From: Herbaspirillum sp. CF444
GTDB taxonomy: Bacteria > Pseudomonadota > Gammaproteobacteria > Burkholderiales > Burkholderiaceae_D
Assembly: GCF_000282135.1 (NCBI RefSeq)
Contig: NZ_AKJW01000022.1
Span: forward strand, 31,555 to 95,554
Direction of reading: 5' to 3'
DNA: 64,000 nucleotides
Positions within the stretch are counted from its first letter, which is position 1, and every line of letters starts with the position of its first letter. The notes beneath the pieces are model-generated. The model was not told the DNA's origin and made no database searches. It worked only from the letters and a program-made list of their open reading frames with translations. Positions 8,605-17,775 of the stretch are shown here, piece by piece. A program made the translations under genes and the position numbers.

Positions 8605-9363
8605 TCAGCCGCGGCCGATAAACGGCATCTTGGTCGCCATCACCGTCATGAACTGCACGTTGGCATCCAGCGGCAAACTGTCCATGTACAAAATCGCCTT
8701 GGCCACATGGCCCGCATCCATGGTCGGCTCAACCTGGGTCGAACCGTCGGCTTGCAACGTGCCCTTCTTCATCAGCTCGGTCATGTCGGTCGACGCATTG
8801 CCGATATCGATCTGGCCGCAAGCGATGTCGTAGCGACGGCCGTCGAGCGAGGTCGACTTGGTCAGGCCGGTGATCGCATGCTTGGTTGCGGTGTAGGACG
8901 CCGAAAACGGCCGCGGCGCATGCGCTGAAATCGAACCGTTGTTGATGATGCGGCCGCCGCGCGGCGACTGCTCTTTCATGATCCTGAACGCTTCCTGCGT
9001 GCACAGGAACACGCCGGTCAGATTGATATCGACCGCCGACTTCCACTGCTCGTAGCTCAGTTCTTCGATCGACATCGGCGGCGCAAAGATGCCGGCATTG
9101 TTGAACAGCAGATCCAGGCGACCGAATTTTTCCTTCGCCTTGGCAAACAGATTCTTCACCGAAGCCGGATCGCTCACGTCGGCCGGCACCACCAGCGCAT
9201 TGGCGCCGAATTCGCCGGCGGCCTTCGCGATTTCCTGCAACGGTTCCTGACGGCGTCCGGCCAGCACCACGGCGTAGCCCTCGCGCAGCAAGGCCAGTGA
9301 AATCTGTTTGCCGATACCGGAACCGGCGCCTGTGACCAATGCGATTCTTTTCGGTGCTGCCAT
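8605..9363 (-). CDS. Short-chain dehydrogenase/reductase (SDR)
   Basis: Start chosen at the ATG at 9363 ([16 protein letters not shown]) because AAGGAG lies about 7 bases upstream; a longer frame to 9444 adds an unrelated leader. The 252-residue product has the NAD(P)-binding TGAGSGIG loop, the NNAG motif (LLFNNAGIF), and the catalytic serine in [12 protein letters not shown] followed by YTATK. It is a classical cytosolic SDR; the substrate cannot be assigned. It appears monocistronic, with an AT-rich region upstream and the 149-bp palindrome abutting its stop codon. Confidence 0.9.
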   Translation of the reverse strand: MAAPKRIALVTGAGSGIGKQISLALLREGYAVVLAGRRQEPLQEIAKAAGEFGANALVVPADVSDPASVKNLFAKAKEKFGRLDLLFNNAGIFAPPMSIEELSYEQWKSAVDINLTGVFLCTQEAFRIMKEQSPRGGRIINNGSISAHAPRPFSASYTATKHAITGLTKSTSLDGRRYDIACGQIDIGNASTDMTELMKKGTLQADGSTQVEPTMDAGHVAKAILYMDSLPLDANVQFMTVMATKMPFIGRG

Positions 9364-9980
9364 GTATTTTGCTCCTTGGTTATGAATTCCACGTGCCCCG
9401 ATGGAGCGACGATTTTTATCGTTCTGAAAGATCGCGCCTTGCATGATGCGACGCAGGGCTACAACCGAAAAACCAATATAGCAGGTAGTCCCGCTTAACG
9501 TTGTTGAGATATTTTCAGGTGATCGCCTTCGTCTTTCGAAAACGGTCCTGCCTCCAATAGCGAATCCAGACTATCGCTCTTTCCGAAAAATTATTTGCAA
9601 TCATCACGAATGAGAAATATTGAAAACAACCTGTCATTTGTTAATTTTTGCAAGGATTCACTTTCAAAATACTGACAAATATGCGTCAGCAAATAACACA
9701 ATGTACAGGACTGCAAATGCTCTGTAAGAGATTGTAATGTTCTCGATTTTAATTTTAATAATTAACTATATTCAAAATCGACGTAGCTGATGCTACCCAC
9801 CAAGCATAAGCCGACCAACGCATCACCCGCCCGGCAGGACATTCCCGGGCATTGCGAACCCGACGCTCTTGCACTGCAATTCCTCGTCATACCTATTTTT
9901 CTTTACCTGCAAACAGAACACTGCCATCGCCATGTCTGCACGCAAACCATGCGTAGTGGACTTGGCGGAAAACCGATACC
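9364..9980. other. 617-base AT-rich intergenic region between divergent genes
   Basis: No credible gene is present. Base composition is clearly AT-richer than in the flanks, especially 9580-9790. A weak inverted repeat CGATTTT (9744-9750) / AAAATCG (9774-9780) and CTGAC-N8-GTCAG near 9670 are the only structures noted. It must hold promoters for the SDR and for the sialyltransferase-like gene. The composition shift suggests that the neighbour at 9981 arrived by transfer. Confidence 0.5.
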
Positions 9981-10961
9981 ATGACCGATACCATCGACGT
10001 CTTATATATCCACAGCCCGATTACGTACTCCATCGGACGTCAATTGCTCGCCAACGGCGAAATCCGCAATCCACTCGTCATTTGCGGACGCAAGACGCAA
10101 TGGAACGGCCCCCACCTTGAAGTGGTGGACGATGGCATCTGGAATGCAGAACGCGTCCGCGATTTTCTGAAAACGATGCTCGATGCGCTTCCTTCAAAGC
10201 GGCCGATTCAGCTCAATGTCTATTTGCCGCATACCGGTTTCCTGCTCGGCAAACTGCTCAAGATGTCCCCGCTTGTCGGCCGTATCTGTTATATCGAAGA
10301 GGGCGACACTTCGCATGATCCGAGGCTGTCTCAAAACAAGCAAAACCTGGCAATTCCGATTGAAAATTATGCCGCCATGTTTAAACGCGACCACTTGTTG
10401 GAGCGGCTTGGCATTACCGACGACATGATGCGCGGCATCAATGAAATGGAAGCCATCTGGTTCGATGGCAATCATCCGAAATATGGCGGTGCATACAGCG
10501 TTTTGCCGACCTCATTCCCCGCTCTTTCCAACGTCCGCCGGCTATCGCTGGCGCTGCGAGAAGATGTGCCGGACAGAGAAAAAATCTGGGTCTGCATGTT
10601 GCCGAATATTGTCAGTCTCGCCTCCAGATACGACAACAATCAGGCCACGTTGCAAAAGATTCTCTACGCGCTGGTTATTTTGCTGCGCGCCCAGAGCGCG
10701 TTGGCTGCCAGCATGTCGTGCTCGATTCTGGTCAAATTGCATCCCGTCGACGAAGCCAATCTCAGTGAAGAGTTCAAGGCGGAACTGATGCACGATGCCG
10801 GTCCCTACCTGGATTTCTTCAGTGACCGCGGGCTGGATTCCGGCTACGAACCCGCGTTGTACGGCTTCGGCAAATACATTGTCATCAATATCTCGTCGGC
10901 GAGCCGCTATGTTTCCCAGATCCTGGGACAAGAGCGACTGGTGAACATCGCACTGGACTAA
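9981..10961 (+). CDS. Sialyltransferase-like GT-B protein (putative)
   Basis: This 326-residue protein has no signal peptide or membrane helix and no family I recognise by overall identity. Three short motifs stand out: EEG in YIEEGDTSH (residues 106-108), HP in LVKLHPVDE (254-255) and SS in INISSASRY (305-306). The D/E-D/E-G and HP motifs mark bacterial GT-B sialyltransferases and polysialyltransferases (such as GT38, GT52 and GT80), where they act in catalysis and CMP binding. Their spacing and order here match that group. A role in decorating LPS or capsule is inferred. The gene stands alone between an AT-rich region and a terminator and has somewhat lower GC than its neighbours. Confidence 0.5.
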   Translation: MTDTIDVLYIHSPITYSIGRQLLANGEIRNPLVICGRKTQWNGPHLEVVDDGIWNAERVRDFLKTMLDALPSKRPIQLNVYLPHTGFLLGKLLKMSPLVGRICYIEEGDTSHDPRLSQNKQNLAIPIENYAAMFKRDHLLERLGITDDMMRGINEMEAIWFDGNHPKYGGAYSVLPTSFPALSNVRRLSLALREDVPDREKIWVCMLPNIVSLASRYDNNQATLQKILYALVILLRAQSALAASMSCSILVKLHPVDEANLSEEFKAELMHDAGPYLDFFSDRGLDSGYEPALYGFGKYIVINISSASRYVSQILGQERLVNIALD

Positions 10962-10979
10962 CCAGACATTCGATCATGG

Positions 10980-11019
10980 AAAACGCCATCCCTGCTTGTG
11001 GCAGAAGATGGCGTTTTTT
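10980..11019. terminator. Intrinsic terminator between convergent genes
   Basis: An 11-bp stem AAAACGCCATC / GATGGCGTTTT (10980-10990 and 11007-11017) is followed by TT on the plus strand. It ends the gene at 9981-10961 and may also serve the convergent minus-strand gene ending at 11065. Confidence 0.85.
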
Positions 11020-11064
11020 ATCGCCACACGATAAGCGGCGAATTCAACGGAGCGATTCTTTGCG

Positions 11065-13764
11065 TCAAACCGATGTCGACAGCGGTTTGGTCAGATCGAT
11101 GGTCAACTTTTCCGCCGCCGCTTTCAATTTCGCGGCATCGTCGCCGAACACTTCGGTCAACGCGGTATACGCGATCCAGCGCGCATCGACTTCAAAGAAA
11201 TCGCGCAGGTTGGCGCGCGTGTCGCTGCGGCCGAAGCCGTCGGTGCCGAGCGTGACATAGCGCGCCGGCACATAGGCGCGGATGCCTTCCGACAAAGCGC
11301 GCACGTAGTCGCTGACGGCGATGACCGGCGCGGCGCTGCCATGCAATTGCTGCGTGACGTAGGCCTGCTCGCGCGTCGCCGGCGCCAGGCGGTTCCGGCG
11401 TTCGACGGCAATGCCGTCGCGCGCCAGTTCGGTGAAGCTGGTGACGCTCCAGACTTCCGCCGTCACGCCGAATTGCTCCTGCAACATGCGCGCCGCAGAC
11501 AGCGCTTCCTTCAGCATCGGTCCTGCCGCCAGCAAACGAACCTGCGCACCGGCTTTCGCATCGAGGCAATACATGCCGCGCAGGATGCCATCCTTGATGC
11601 CTGCATCTTGCGGCATGCTCGGCTGCATTTCATTTTCATTGGTGACGGTGACGTAATAGAACACGTCCTCGTTGCGTTCCAGCATGCGGCGCATGCCTTC
11701 GTCGACGATCACCGCCATTTCGTAAGCGTAAGCCGGATCGTAGGACACGCAATTCGGAATGCCGGCGGCAATCACGTGGCTGCTGCCGTCCTGATGCTGC
11801 AAGCCCTCGCCGCCCAGCGTCGTGCGCCCGGAGGTCGCACCGATGAGGAAACCGCGCGCGCGCTGGTCGGCCGCCGCCCAGATCAGGTCGCCGATGCGCT
11901 GGAAGCCGAACATCGAGTAATAAATATAGAACGGCAGCATCGGCAAGCCGTGTACCGAGTAACTTGTCGCCGCAGCCGTCCATGACGAAATCGCGCCGGC
12001 TTCGGTGATGCCCTCTTCCAGAATCTGGCCGTCCTTGGCTTCGCGATAGGACAGGATGGAGCCGATATCTTCCGGCTCGTACAACTGCCCCTGCGACGAA
12101 TAGATACCGACCTGGCGGAACAGGTTCGCCATGCCGAAAGTACGCGCCTCGTCGGCCACGATCGGCACCACGTATTTGCCGAAATCGGCATCCTTGAGCA
12201 TGCTGCTGAGCATGCGCACCAGCGCCATGGTGCTGGACATTTCCTTGCCTTCGGCATCGAGCGCAAACCTGGCGTGCGTTTCGATCGCGGGGACAGTGCG
12301 CCTGGCGTCGCCGGCAACGCGGCGCGGCATGTGGCCGCCGAGCGCGGCGCGACGGGCCAGCAGATGCTTCATCTCGGCGCTGTCCGCAGCCGGTTTGTAG
12401 AAGGCCAGGTTCTTGCACTGTTCGTCGCTGATCGGCAGTTTGAAACGATTGCGGAAAGCGATCAGCACTTCTTCATCGAGCTTCTTTTGCTGGTGCGTGG
12501 TCATCTTGCCTTCGCCGGCCGCGCCCATGCCGTAGCCCTTCTTGGTCTGCGCCAGGATCACCGTCGGCTGGCCGAGATGGTTGGCGGCGGCATGATAGGC
12601 GGAGTGGATCTTCTTCATGTCGTGGCCGCCGCGACGCAGGCGGTTGATTTCCTCGTCGGTCAAGGTCTCGGCAATCCGGCGCGTGCCCGCCGTCTGGCCG
12701 AAGAAGTGTTCGCGGTTGAAGGCGCCGTCGTTGGCGGCAAAGGTCTGCAGTTGTCCGTCGACCGTGCGATTGAGCGCATCGATCAGCTCGCCGTCCTTGT
12801 CGCGCGCAAACAGGCCGTCCCAGTCCGAGCCCCACAGCAGCTTGACGACGTTCCAGCCGGCGCCGGCAAACAGCGTCTCCAGCTCATCGACGATGTGGCC
12901 GTTGCCGCGCACCGGACCATCCAGGCGCTGCAGGTTGCAGTTGACCACGAAGATCAGGTTGTCGAGCTTCTCGCGCGAAGCCAGGCTCAGCGCCGCCAGC
13001 GATTCAGGCTCGTCCATCTCGCCGTCGCCGAATACGCCCCACACCTTGCGGCCCTGCTCCTGCAGCAGACCGCGATGTTCCATGTAGCGCAAAAAGCGCG
13101 CCTGATAAATCGCATTGATCGGGCCGATGCCCATCGAGCCGGTCGGGAACTGCCAGAAGTTCGGCATCAGCCATGGATGCGGGTACGACGACAGGCCTTG
13201 CTTGCCATGCTTCTTGGCTTCGATTTCGCGGCGATAGAAACTGAGATCGTCTTCGCTCAATGCGCCTTCAAGGAAAGCGCGTGCGTAGATGCCCGGCGCC
13301 GAATGCGGCTGGAAGTAGACAAGGTCGCCGGCGAACTGCGCATCGCGTGCGCGGAAGAAATGGTTGAAGCCGACTTCGAACAGATCCGCCGCCGAGGCGT
13401 AGCTGGCGATGTGCCCGCCCAGTTCGCCATAGGCGCGGTTGGCGCGCACCACCATCGCCAGCGCGTTCCAGCGCATGACGGTGGCCAGATGTTCTTCAAT
13501 CGCCTGCGCGTCGGATCCGCCGGGGAAAGGCGGCTCCTGCTCGGGCCGGATGGTGTTGATGTAGGGCGTATTGCGCATGTCGTACATATGGCGCCAGTTG
13601 ATGCCCCATTGCTGCGCCGCCGCCGACAGGCGCGACAATAAAAAGCGCGCGCGGTCCGGGCCGACTTCCTGCAATACACCCTGCAAGGCCTGCAACCACT
13701 CCTGGGTTTCCTGGGCGTCGATATCGATGTCTTTGGCGAATCCGCTGGCTGATGACATTTCCAC
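11065..13764 (-). CDS. Pyruvate dehydrogenase E1-type subunit (AceE / MdeB-like 2-oxoacid dehydrogenase E1)
   Basis: This 899-residue homodimeric-type E1 uses thiamine diphosphate to decarboxylate a 2-oxoacid and pass the acyl group to an E2 lipoyl protein. The ThDP motif runs from FGDGEMDEPES to NCNLQRLDGPV (about residues 240-290). The start is the GTG at 13764, placed 7 bases after AAGGAG; an ATG two codons in is possible. No aceF or lpd is adjacent, unlike the usual pdh operon. The divergent neighbour is an Lrp/AsnC regulator. That arrangement recalls mdeB/mdeR of Pseudomonas putida, where an E1 homologue handles 2-oxobutyrate from methionine. No methionine gamma-lyase gene is visible here, so substrate choice between pyruvate and 2-oxobutyrate is open. 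Confidence 0.93.
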   Translation of the reverse strand: MEMSSASGFAKDIDIDAQETQEWLQALQGVLQEVGPDRARFLLSRLSAAAQQWGINWRHMYDMRNTPYINTIRPEQEPPFPGGSDAQAIEEHLATVMRWNALAMVVRANRAYGELGGHIASYASAADLFEVGFNHFFRARDAQFAGDLVYFQPHSAPGIYARAFLEGALSEDDLSFYRREIEAKKHGKQGLSSYPHPWLMPNFWQFPTGSMGIGPINAIYQARFLRYMEHRGLLQEQGRKVWGVFGDGEMDEPESLAALSLASREKLDNLIFVVNCNLQRLDGPVRGNGHIVDELETLFAGAGWNVVKLLWGSDWDGLFARDKDGELIDALNRTVDGQLQTFAANDGAFNREHFFGQTAGTRRIAETLTDEEINRLRRGGHDMKKIHSAYHAAANHLGQPTVILAQTKKGYGMGAAGEGKMTTHQQKKLDEEVLIAFRNRFKLPISDEQCKNLAFYKPAADSAEMKHLLARRAALGGHMPRRVAGDARRTVPAIETHARFALDAEGKEMSSTMALVRMLSSMLKDADFGKYVVPIVADEARTFGMANLFRQVGIYSSQGQLYEPEDIGSILSYREAKDGQILEEGITEAGAISSWTAAATSYSVHGLPMLPFYIYYSMFGFQRIGDLIWAAADQRARGFLIGATSGRTTLGGEGLQHQDGSSHVIAAGIPNCVSYDPAYAYEMAVIVDEGMRRMLERNEDVFYYVTVTNENEMQPSMPQDAGIKDGILRGMYCLDAKAGAQVRLLAAGPMLKEALSAARMLQEQFGVTAEVWSVTSFTELARDGIAVERRNRLAPATREQAYVTQQLHGSAAPVIAVSDYVRALSEGIRAYVPARYVTLGTDGFGRSDTRANLRDFFEVDARWIAYTALTEVFGDDAAKLKAAAEKLTIDLTKPLSTSV

Positions 13765-13849
13765 GTTCTATCTCCTTGGTCAATACGACCACTGTACGCC
13801 GGATGAGGCAAAATGAGTCACTGAAATGAACGGCTTGACCTGTGATATT

Positions 13850-13864
13850 CAGCAGAATATGCTG
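13850..13864. promoter_or_regulatory. Lrp-type operator between the E1 gene and the Lrp regulator
   Basis: The 15-mer CAGCAGAATATGCTG is an inverted repeat (CAGCA-N5-TGCTG) and agrees at 13 of 15 positions with the published E. coli Lrp consensus YAGHAWATTWTDCTR. It lies 34 bases before the regulator ATG and 86 bases before the E1 start, in the 133-base divergent gap. Confidence 0.65.
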
Positions 13865-13897
13865 CACAATAAAATTTAACGGAGGTAAATTTCAGAT

Positions 13898-14374
13898 ATG
13901 GAACTTGACGCCATTGATTTGCGCATCCTGGGCATCCTCCAGGAAAACAGTGCTCTCAGCAATCTGGAGCTCGCCTCCAGGATCAACCTGTCGCCGTCGC
14001 CGACGCTGGCGCGCGTCAAACGGCTGGAGAACGAAGGCATCATCTCGCGCTACGTGGCGCTCGGCAATCCCCACCTGCTGGGACTGAAGGTCAACGTCTT
14101 CGTCAAGGTCAGCCTGGAAAAACAGGAGTCGGCCGCACTGGCGAATTTCGAAGCCGCGGTCAGCGCCTTCGATGAAGTCATGGAGGTCTACCTGATGACC
14201 GGCGACGAAGACTATCTGCTGCGCATCGTCGTCGCCGACTTGCAGGCGCTGGAGCATTTCATCCTCGACCACCTGACCAAAATCTCCGGCATCAAAAATA
14301 TCCGTTCCAGCTTCGCACTCAAGCAGGTCAAATACAAGACGGCGCTGCCCATCGGCGGATCGCCGGCACGCTAG
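13898..14374 (+). CDS. Lrp/AsnC family transcriptional regulator
   Basis: This 158-residue protein begins with the typical ELDAIDLRILGILQENSA and a helix-turn-helix (NLELASRINLSPSPTLARVK, residues 22-41). A RAM/AsnC ligand domain follows, with TGDEDYLLRIVVADL. GGAGG lies 10 bases before the ATG. It is divergent from the E1-type gene and a matching operator sits in the gap, so it most likely controls that gene in response to an amino acid. By comparison with MdeR the ligand could be methionine-related, but this is inference. Confidence 0.93.
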   Translation: MELDAIDLRILGILQENSALSNLELASRINLSPSPTLARVKRLENEGIISRYVALGNPHLLGLKVNVFVKVSLEKQESAALANFEAAVSAFDEVMEVYLMTGDEDYLLRIVVADLQALEHFILDHLTKISGIKNIRSSFALKQVKYKTALPIGGSPAR

Positions 14375-14380
14375 AAAAAA

Positions 14381-14408
14381 AGGCGGCTCACATCGCTGTG
14401 AACCGCCT
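14381..14408. terminator. Hairpin after the Lrp-type gene
   Basis: Arms AGGCGGCTCACA and TGTGAACCGCCT (one mismatch) enclose TCGC. A run of seven A lies on the left, so the U-tract needed for intrinsic termination exists only on the minus strand. On the plus strand it is a stem immediately after the regulator gene. Confidence 0.45.
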
Positions 14409-14667
14409 GCACGTCAATGCTCTCGCATCAACTGATGAGGCCTTGCTTGCGCATGCTGCGCCTCATCCCCTCCCCCCCCACTGCTTACTACCCCCACGAC
14501 AAATTCCCTGGTGTATTTTCGGATGCATGCCGATCAGGCTGCATGGATGAATTCTTCCACTTCCAGTGCGCAGACCTGCTTCGGCAGACAATGCACCTGC
14601 GCTTTACGACTAGTGGATGAACGCATCTTCCGCCAAATCGGCGCGCCCGCATATCGGGGTTTTCCTG
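14409..14667. other. Intergenic stretch without a credible gene
   Basis: Together with the flanking hairpins, about 400 bases (14375-14771) separate the Lrp-type gene from the small minus-strand ORF. Short open frames on both strands have no protein-like composition. No repeat or regulatory motif was recognised apart from the two hairpins listed separately. Confidence 0.4.
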
Positions 14668-14692
14668 AAAAAAACCCGCCAAAAGGCGGGTT
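14668..14692 (-). terminator. Minus-strand intrinsic terminator
   Basis: Stem AACCCGCC / GGCGGGTT (14673-14680 and 14685-14692) with an AAAA loop is followed, reading the minus strand, by TTTTTTT. It implies a transcript coming from higher coordinates, which supports the small minus-strand ORF at 14772-14978. Confidence 0.75.
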
Positions 14693-14771
14693 GGGAAACG
14701 GCAAAAAATGCCGGGGAGGGAGGGTCAATTCATTACGCGCAGGCACGCCGCCAGACGGGGCAGGCCCGCAG

Positions 14772-14978
14772 CTATTTCGCCGGCGCTGTCGATGCGGACG
14801 AGAGCGCGCTGGTGCAGATGTCCCATAAAGAAACCGGAACGCGGCCGATGTCGACCGCAAACACCCAGGTTGCCGAAATCAGACAAACGCCTGCGGCCAG
14901 CAGGAGCAAGATCACTTGCAGATTCGACAAACTGAACGGCGTGCGTGTTTTGCGGGAGGCGTTGTGCGGCATGAACAT
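14772..14978 (-). CDS. Small hypothetical membrane protein
   Basis: This 68-residue frame starts MFMPHNASRKTRTPFSLS, with a second ATG two codons later. It has a basic N-terminus followed by one strongly hydrophobic segment of about 24 residues (LQVILLLLAAGVCLISATWV) and a short polar tail, so a single-pass inner-membrane protein with cytosolic N-terminus is expected. It ends 80 bases before a good minus-strand terminator. The Shine-Dalgarno sequence is weak. A plus-strand frame overlaps it but has no protein-like features. The function is unknown. Confidence 0.45.
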   Translation of the reverse strand: MFMPHNASRKTRTPFSLSNLQVILLLLAAGVCLISATWVFAVDIGRVPVSLWDICTSALSSASTAPAK

Positions 14979-15134
14979 TGAGCGCTGAAGATGGTGATCA
15001 GGCCGCAAGTATATGAATTCCCGGACGGAAAGAGAATGTGGCAAATTGTCACAGGCATTTTCTCCCAGAATCTGCGTATCCTCACCAAATTTGGGATTAC
15101 CGCTCATTTTAGCCATTCGGCCTGGTAGGTCGGC

Positions 15135-16781
15135 ATGATAGAGTCGCAACAAAGGCAAGCAGAACAAATACCCTGCGCCGAACAAACAGATCAGTCGAAA
15201 CCTCTTTTCCGAGTACAGGCAATGCGTCCCCAACCAACCGTTCTGACCCCCGCAAACAACTCCTCTGTCACCGCTGCGGCAATCGGCTTCCTGATCCTGG
15301 TGTGCATTTCCCTCACCGGCCTGATTGCATGGACCATCTGGGAAGAACGCACCGACCAGCTCCTTGAATCCGAAATCACGTCCGACAATATGTCGCGCTC
15401 GCTGGCCAGGCATGCGGACGACACCTTCAAGGCGGCCGACACCTCCCTGCTCGGCCTGTCCGAACGCGTCCTCGTCGACGGCACCTCGCCGGCGGCGCTG
15501 GACCGGCTGCATCGCTTGCTGATGCTGCGCGTCAAGGAACTGCCGCAGCTTCAAGGGATCGCCATTTTTGACGAGAACAGCGTTCGCATCGTCAATTCCC
15601 TGCCGGGCGACACCGCACATACCATCAATTCCGACCGCGAATACTTCATCTTTCACAAGACCAACAGCAATCCCGGCCCCCATATCGGCGCACCTTTTCG
15701 GGTACGCTCTTCGGGCGAATGGATCATTCCGCTGTCGCGTCGCCTGGACGACGCCGACGGGCAGTTTGCCGGCGTTATCCTTGCCACCATCAAGATCAGC
15801 TACTTCACCGATTTCTACAAGACTTTCAACATAGGACGCGATGGCGCCATCGCCCTGATCCTGAGCAACGGCACCCAGATCGCGCGGCAACCGCTGCTGC
15901 CGGATTCGCTGGGCAAGGATTTATCCAAAGGTCCTCTGTACGCCCTCTACAACCATGGCAATGGCGACGGCTCCGCCATGATCAAGTCGATGCAGGATGG
16001 CATCGAACGGCTCAACGGCTATCGACGATTGGCCTATTACCCGCTCTTCGTCACTACCGCCCTGTCGAAGACGGAAATTCTGAGCAGCTGGCATCGGCTT
16101 GCCATCGTCAGAGGGCTGATCACGCTGGGCATCGTCATCGTCATCGCCATGCTCGGCATGCGCCTGGTCAGACAGATAGGCATGCGGATTCGCGCGGAAG
16201 AAGAAGCCAGGAACGCGCGGGACGCCCTGCAAGAGTTAAACGCCACGCTGGAGAAGCTGGCGCAGCAAGACGGCCTCACCGGCCTGGCAAACCGGCGCAA
16301 ATTCGATCAGGCCATCAACCATGCGCTGTCGCGCGCCAAGCAGTCGGCGACGCCGCTGGCGGTGATACTGATCGACGTCGACTACTTCAAGAAATTCAAC
16401 GACCTGTACGGCCACGTCGCCGGCGACGAATGTCTGCGGCAAGTCGCCGCCATCATCAAAGCCAGCGAGAAACGCAGCAGCGACCTGGCCGCGCGCTACG
16501 GCGGCGAAGAGTTTGCCGTGCTGCTGCCCGACACCAACCTCGACGGCGCGCTGGTGGTGGCCGAGTCCATCCGCAAAGCCTTGCATGCCCTGAAGATCGA
16601 ACACGCCGGCAACGCCGCCGGCATCGTCACCGTCAGCGCCGGCATCGACGTGCTGACATCCATCTCCGAGAAAGACTCGGCAGCCAGCTTCGTCAGTGCA
16701 GCCGACGCCGCGCTCTACAGCGCCAAGGCCTCCGGACGCGACCGCGTCCAGGTCCACCGGACGACGCTTGCCGCCGACTGA
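15135..16781 (+). CDS. Membrane diguanylate cyclase with Cache-type sensor and GGDEF domain
   Basis: As drawn the protein has 548 residues; an ATG at 15222 would shorten it by 29 and removes a leader of no known type. A membrane helix (about residues 45-70) precedes a periplasmic dCache-like sensor (75-320), a second helix (325-345) and a coiled linker. The C-terminal GGDEF domain has active site YGGEEFAVLLP (near residue 456), metal/substrate motif LIDVDYFKKFND, and an intact inhibitory I-site RSSD five residues upstream. It should make c-di-GMP under product feedback in response to a periplasmic ligand. Thirty-five bases separate it from the convergent LysR gene. Confidence 0.92.
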   Translation: MIESQQRQAEQIPCAEQTDQSKPLFRVQAMRPQPTVLTPANNSSVTAAAIGFLILVCISLTGLIAWTIWEERTDQLLESEITSDNMSRSLARHADDTFKAADTSLLGLSERVLVDGTSPAALDRLHRLLMLRVKELPQLQGIAIFDENSVRIVNSLPGDTAHTINSDREYFIFHKTNSNPGPHIGAPFRVRSSGEWIIPLSRRLDDADGQFAGVILATIKISYFTDFYKTFNIGRDGAIALILSNGTQIARQPLLPDSLGKDLSKGPLYALYNHGNGDGSAMIKSMQDGIERLNGYRRLAYYPLFVTTALSKTEILSSWHRLAIVRGLITLGIVIVIAMLGMRLVRQIGMRIRAEEEARNARDALQELNATLEKLAQQDGLTGLANRRKFDQAINHALSRAKQSATPLAVILIDVDYFKKFNDLYGHVAGDECLRQVAAIIKASEKRSSDLAARYGGEEFAVLLPDTNLDGALVVAESIRKALHALKIEHAGNAAGIVTVSAGIDVLTSISEKDSAASFVSAADAALYSAKASGRDRVQVHRTTLAAD

Positions 16782-16816
16782 CTTGGTCGATCGGCCGGTC
16801 GCCGCCGTACCGCGCG

Positions 16817-17734
16817 CTACGCGGATGCGCCGCCCTGCAATCTGCCGCCCGGCCGCATGCGCTGCAACTGCGCCAGCAATTCTTCGCGCACCACGCCGGT
16901 AACGTGGCTGCGCCGACCGCTTTCCAGTATGCCGAGCCGGCGCGCGACCGGCCGGCCCGGCAGGTGCAGCACGCACAGGCCGGGGTCGTTCTCCCAATCG
17001 AAGTTCTTGAGCAGCGGCGCCATGGTGAAGCCGACGTTCTTGCGCACCAGCTCGACGATGGACAGCAGCGAATTGAGTTCGAGGAATTCGTTGGGCACCA
17101 GGTGCATGCCGCGCATGATCTTGTCGATGTGCATGCCGGTCGGCGTGCGGCGGTCGAAGCGGATGAAAGGGTGCGCCGCAAACAGGCCGGCGATGCTGGT
17201 GTCGTAGCTGGCGATGCTCGAATTCGCAATCACGGTCAGGGTTTCGGTATAGCATTGCGTCCACAGCAAGCCGGGCTTGTCCGGCCACTGGCGCTCGACC
17301 ACCAGCGCGGCGTCGAGTTCGCCGCTGATGACGTCATCCATCAGGCGCGATTGATCCTGCACCCGCAACTCCACCTCCAGGCTGGGATGGAGAAATTTCA
17401 GCTCGGCCAGCGTGGTCGACAGCAACCCCATGCCCGTGATCAACGAACCCAGCTTGAGCGTGCCGGCAATCGGCTGCTGGTCTTGCACATCGCGCCGCAT
17501 GGCATCGTACTGGCCAAGCAGGTCCATCGCGCGCGGCAGCAGCAGGTGCCCGGCCGGCGTCAACACCATGTTGCGGCCGGTCTTGTCGAACAGCGTGGTT
17601 TTCAGTTCCGCTTCCAGCGCGCGCATCTGCTGGCCGACCGCGGCCTGGGTCAGCGCAACCTGCTCGGCGGCGGCGGCAAAGGAACCGCCATGGGCGGCTG
17701 CCACGAAAGTACGGAGGAAACGGATGGTGCTCAT
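16817..17734 (-). CDS. LysR family transcriptional regulator
   Basis: The ATG at 17734 (MSTIRFLRTFVAAAHGGSF) is preferred over a TTG two codons upstream. The 305-residue protein has the N-terminal winged helix-turn-helix (SFAAAAEQVALTQAAVGQQMRALE region) and a LysR substrate-binding domain. It is divergent from the hydrolase/peptide-transporter operon starting at 18040, with a perfect 17-bp palindrome in between, so regulation of that operon is likely. The inducer is unknown. Confidence 0.92.
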   Translation of the reverse strand: MSTIRFLRTFVAAAHGGSFAAAAEQVALTQAAVGQQMRALEAELKTTLFDKTGRNMVLTPAGHLLLPRAMDLLGQYDAMRRDVQDQQPIAGTLKLGSLITGMGLLSTTLAELKFLHPSLEVELRVQDQSRLMDDVISGELDAALVVERQWPDKPGLLWTQCYTETLTVIANSSIASYDTSIAGLFAAHPFIRFDRRTPTGMHIDKIMRGMHLVPNEFLELNSLLSIVELVRKNVGFTMAPLLKNFDWENDPGLCVLHLPGRPVARRLGILESGRRSHVTGVVREELLAQLQRMRPGGRLQGGASA

Positions 17735-17775
17735 GGGCAAATGGCGAGAGCGTTATGGACCGGCGAACATCAATA

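Noticed and set aside
9790..9984. Plus-strand 64-codon frame upstream of the sialyltransferase-like gene
   Set aside because: No Shine-Dalgarno sequence, no recognisable composition, and it overlaps the start of the next gene.
14617..14988. Plus-strand 123-codon frame
   Set aside because: It is antisense to the small membrane protein ORF and to the terminator, and has no hydrophobic core or domain.
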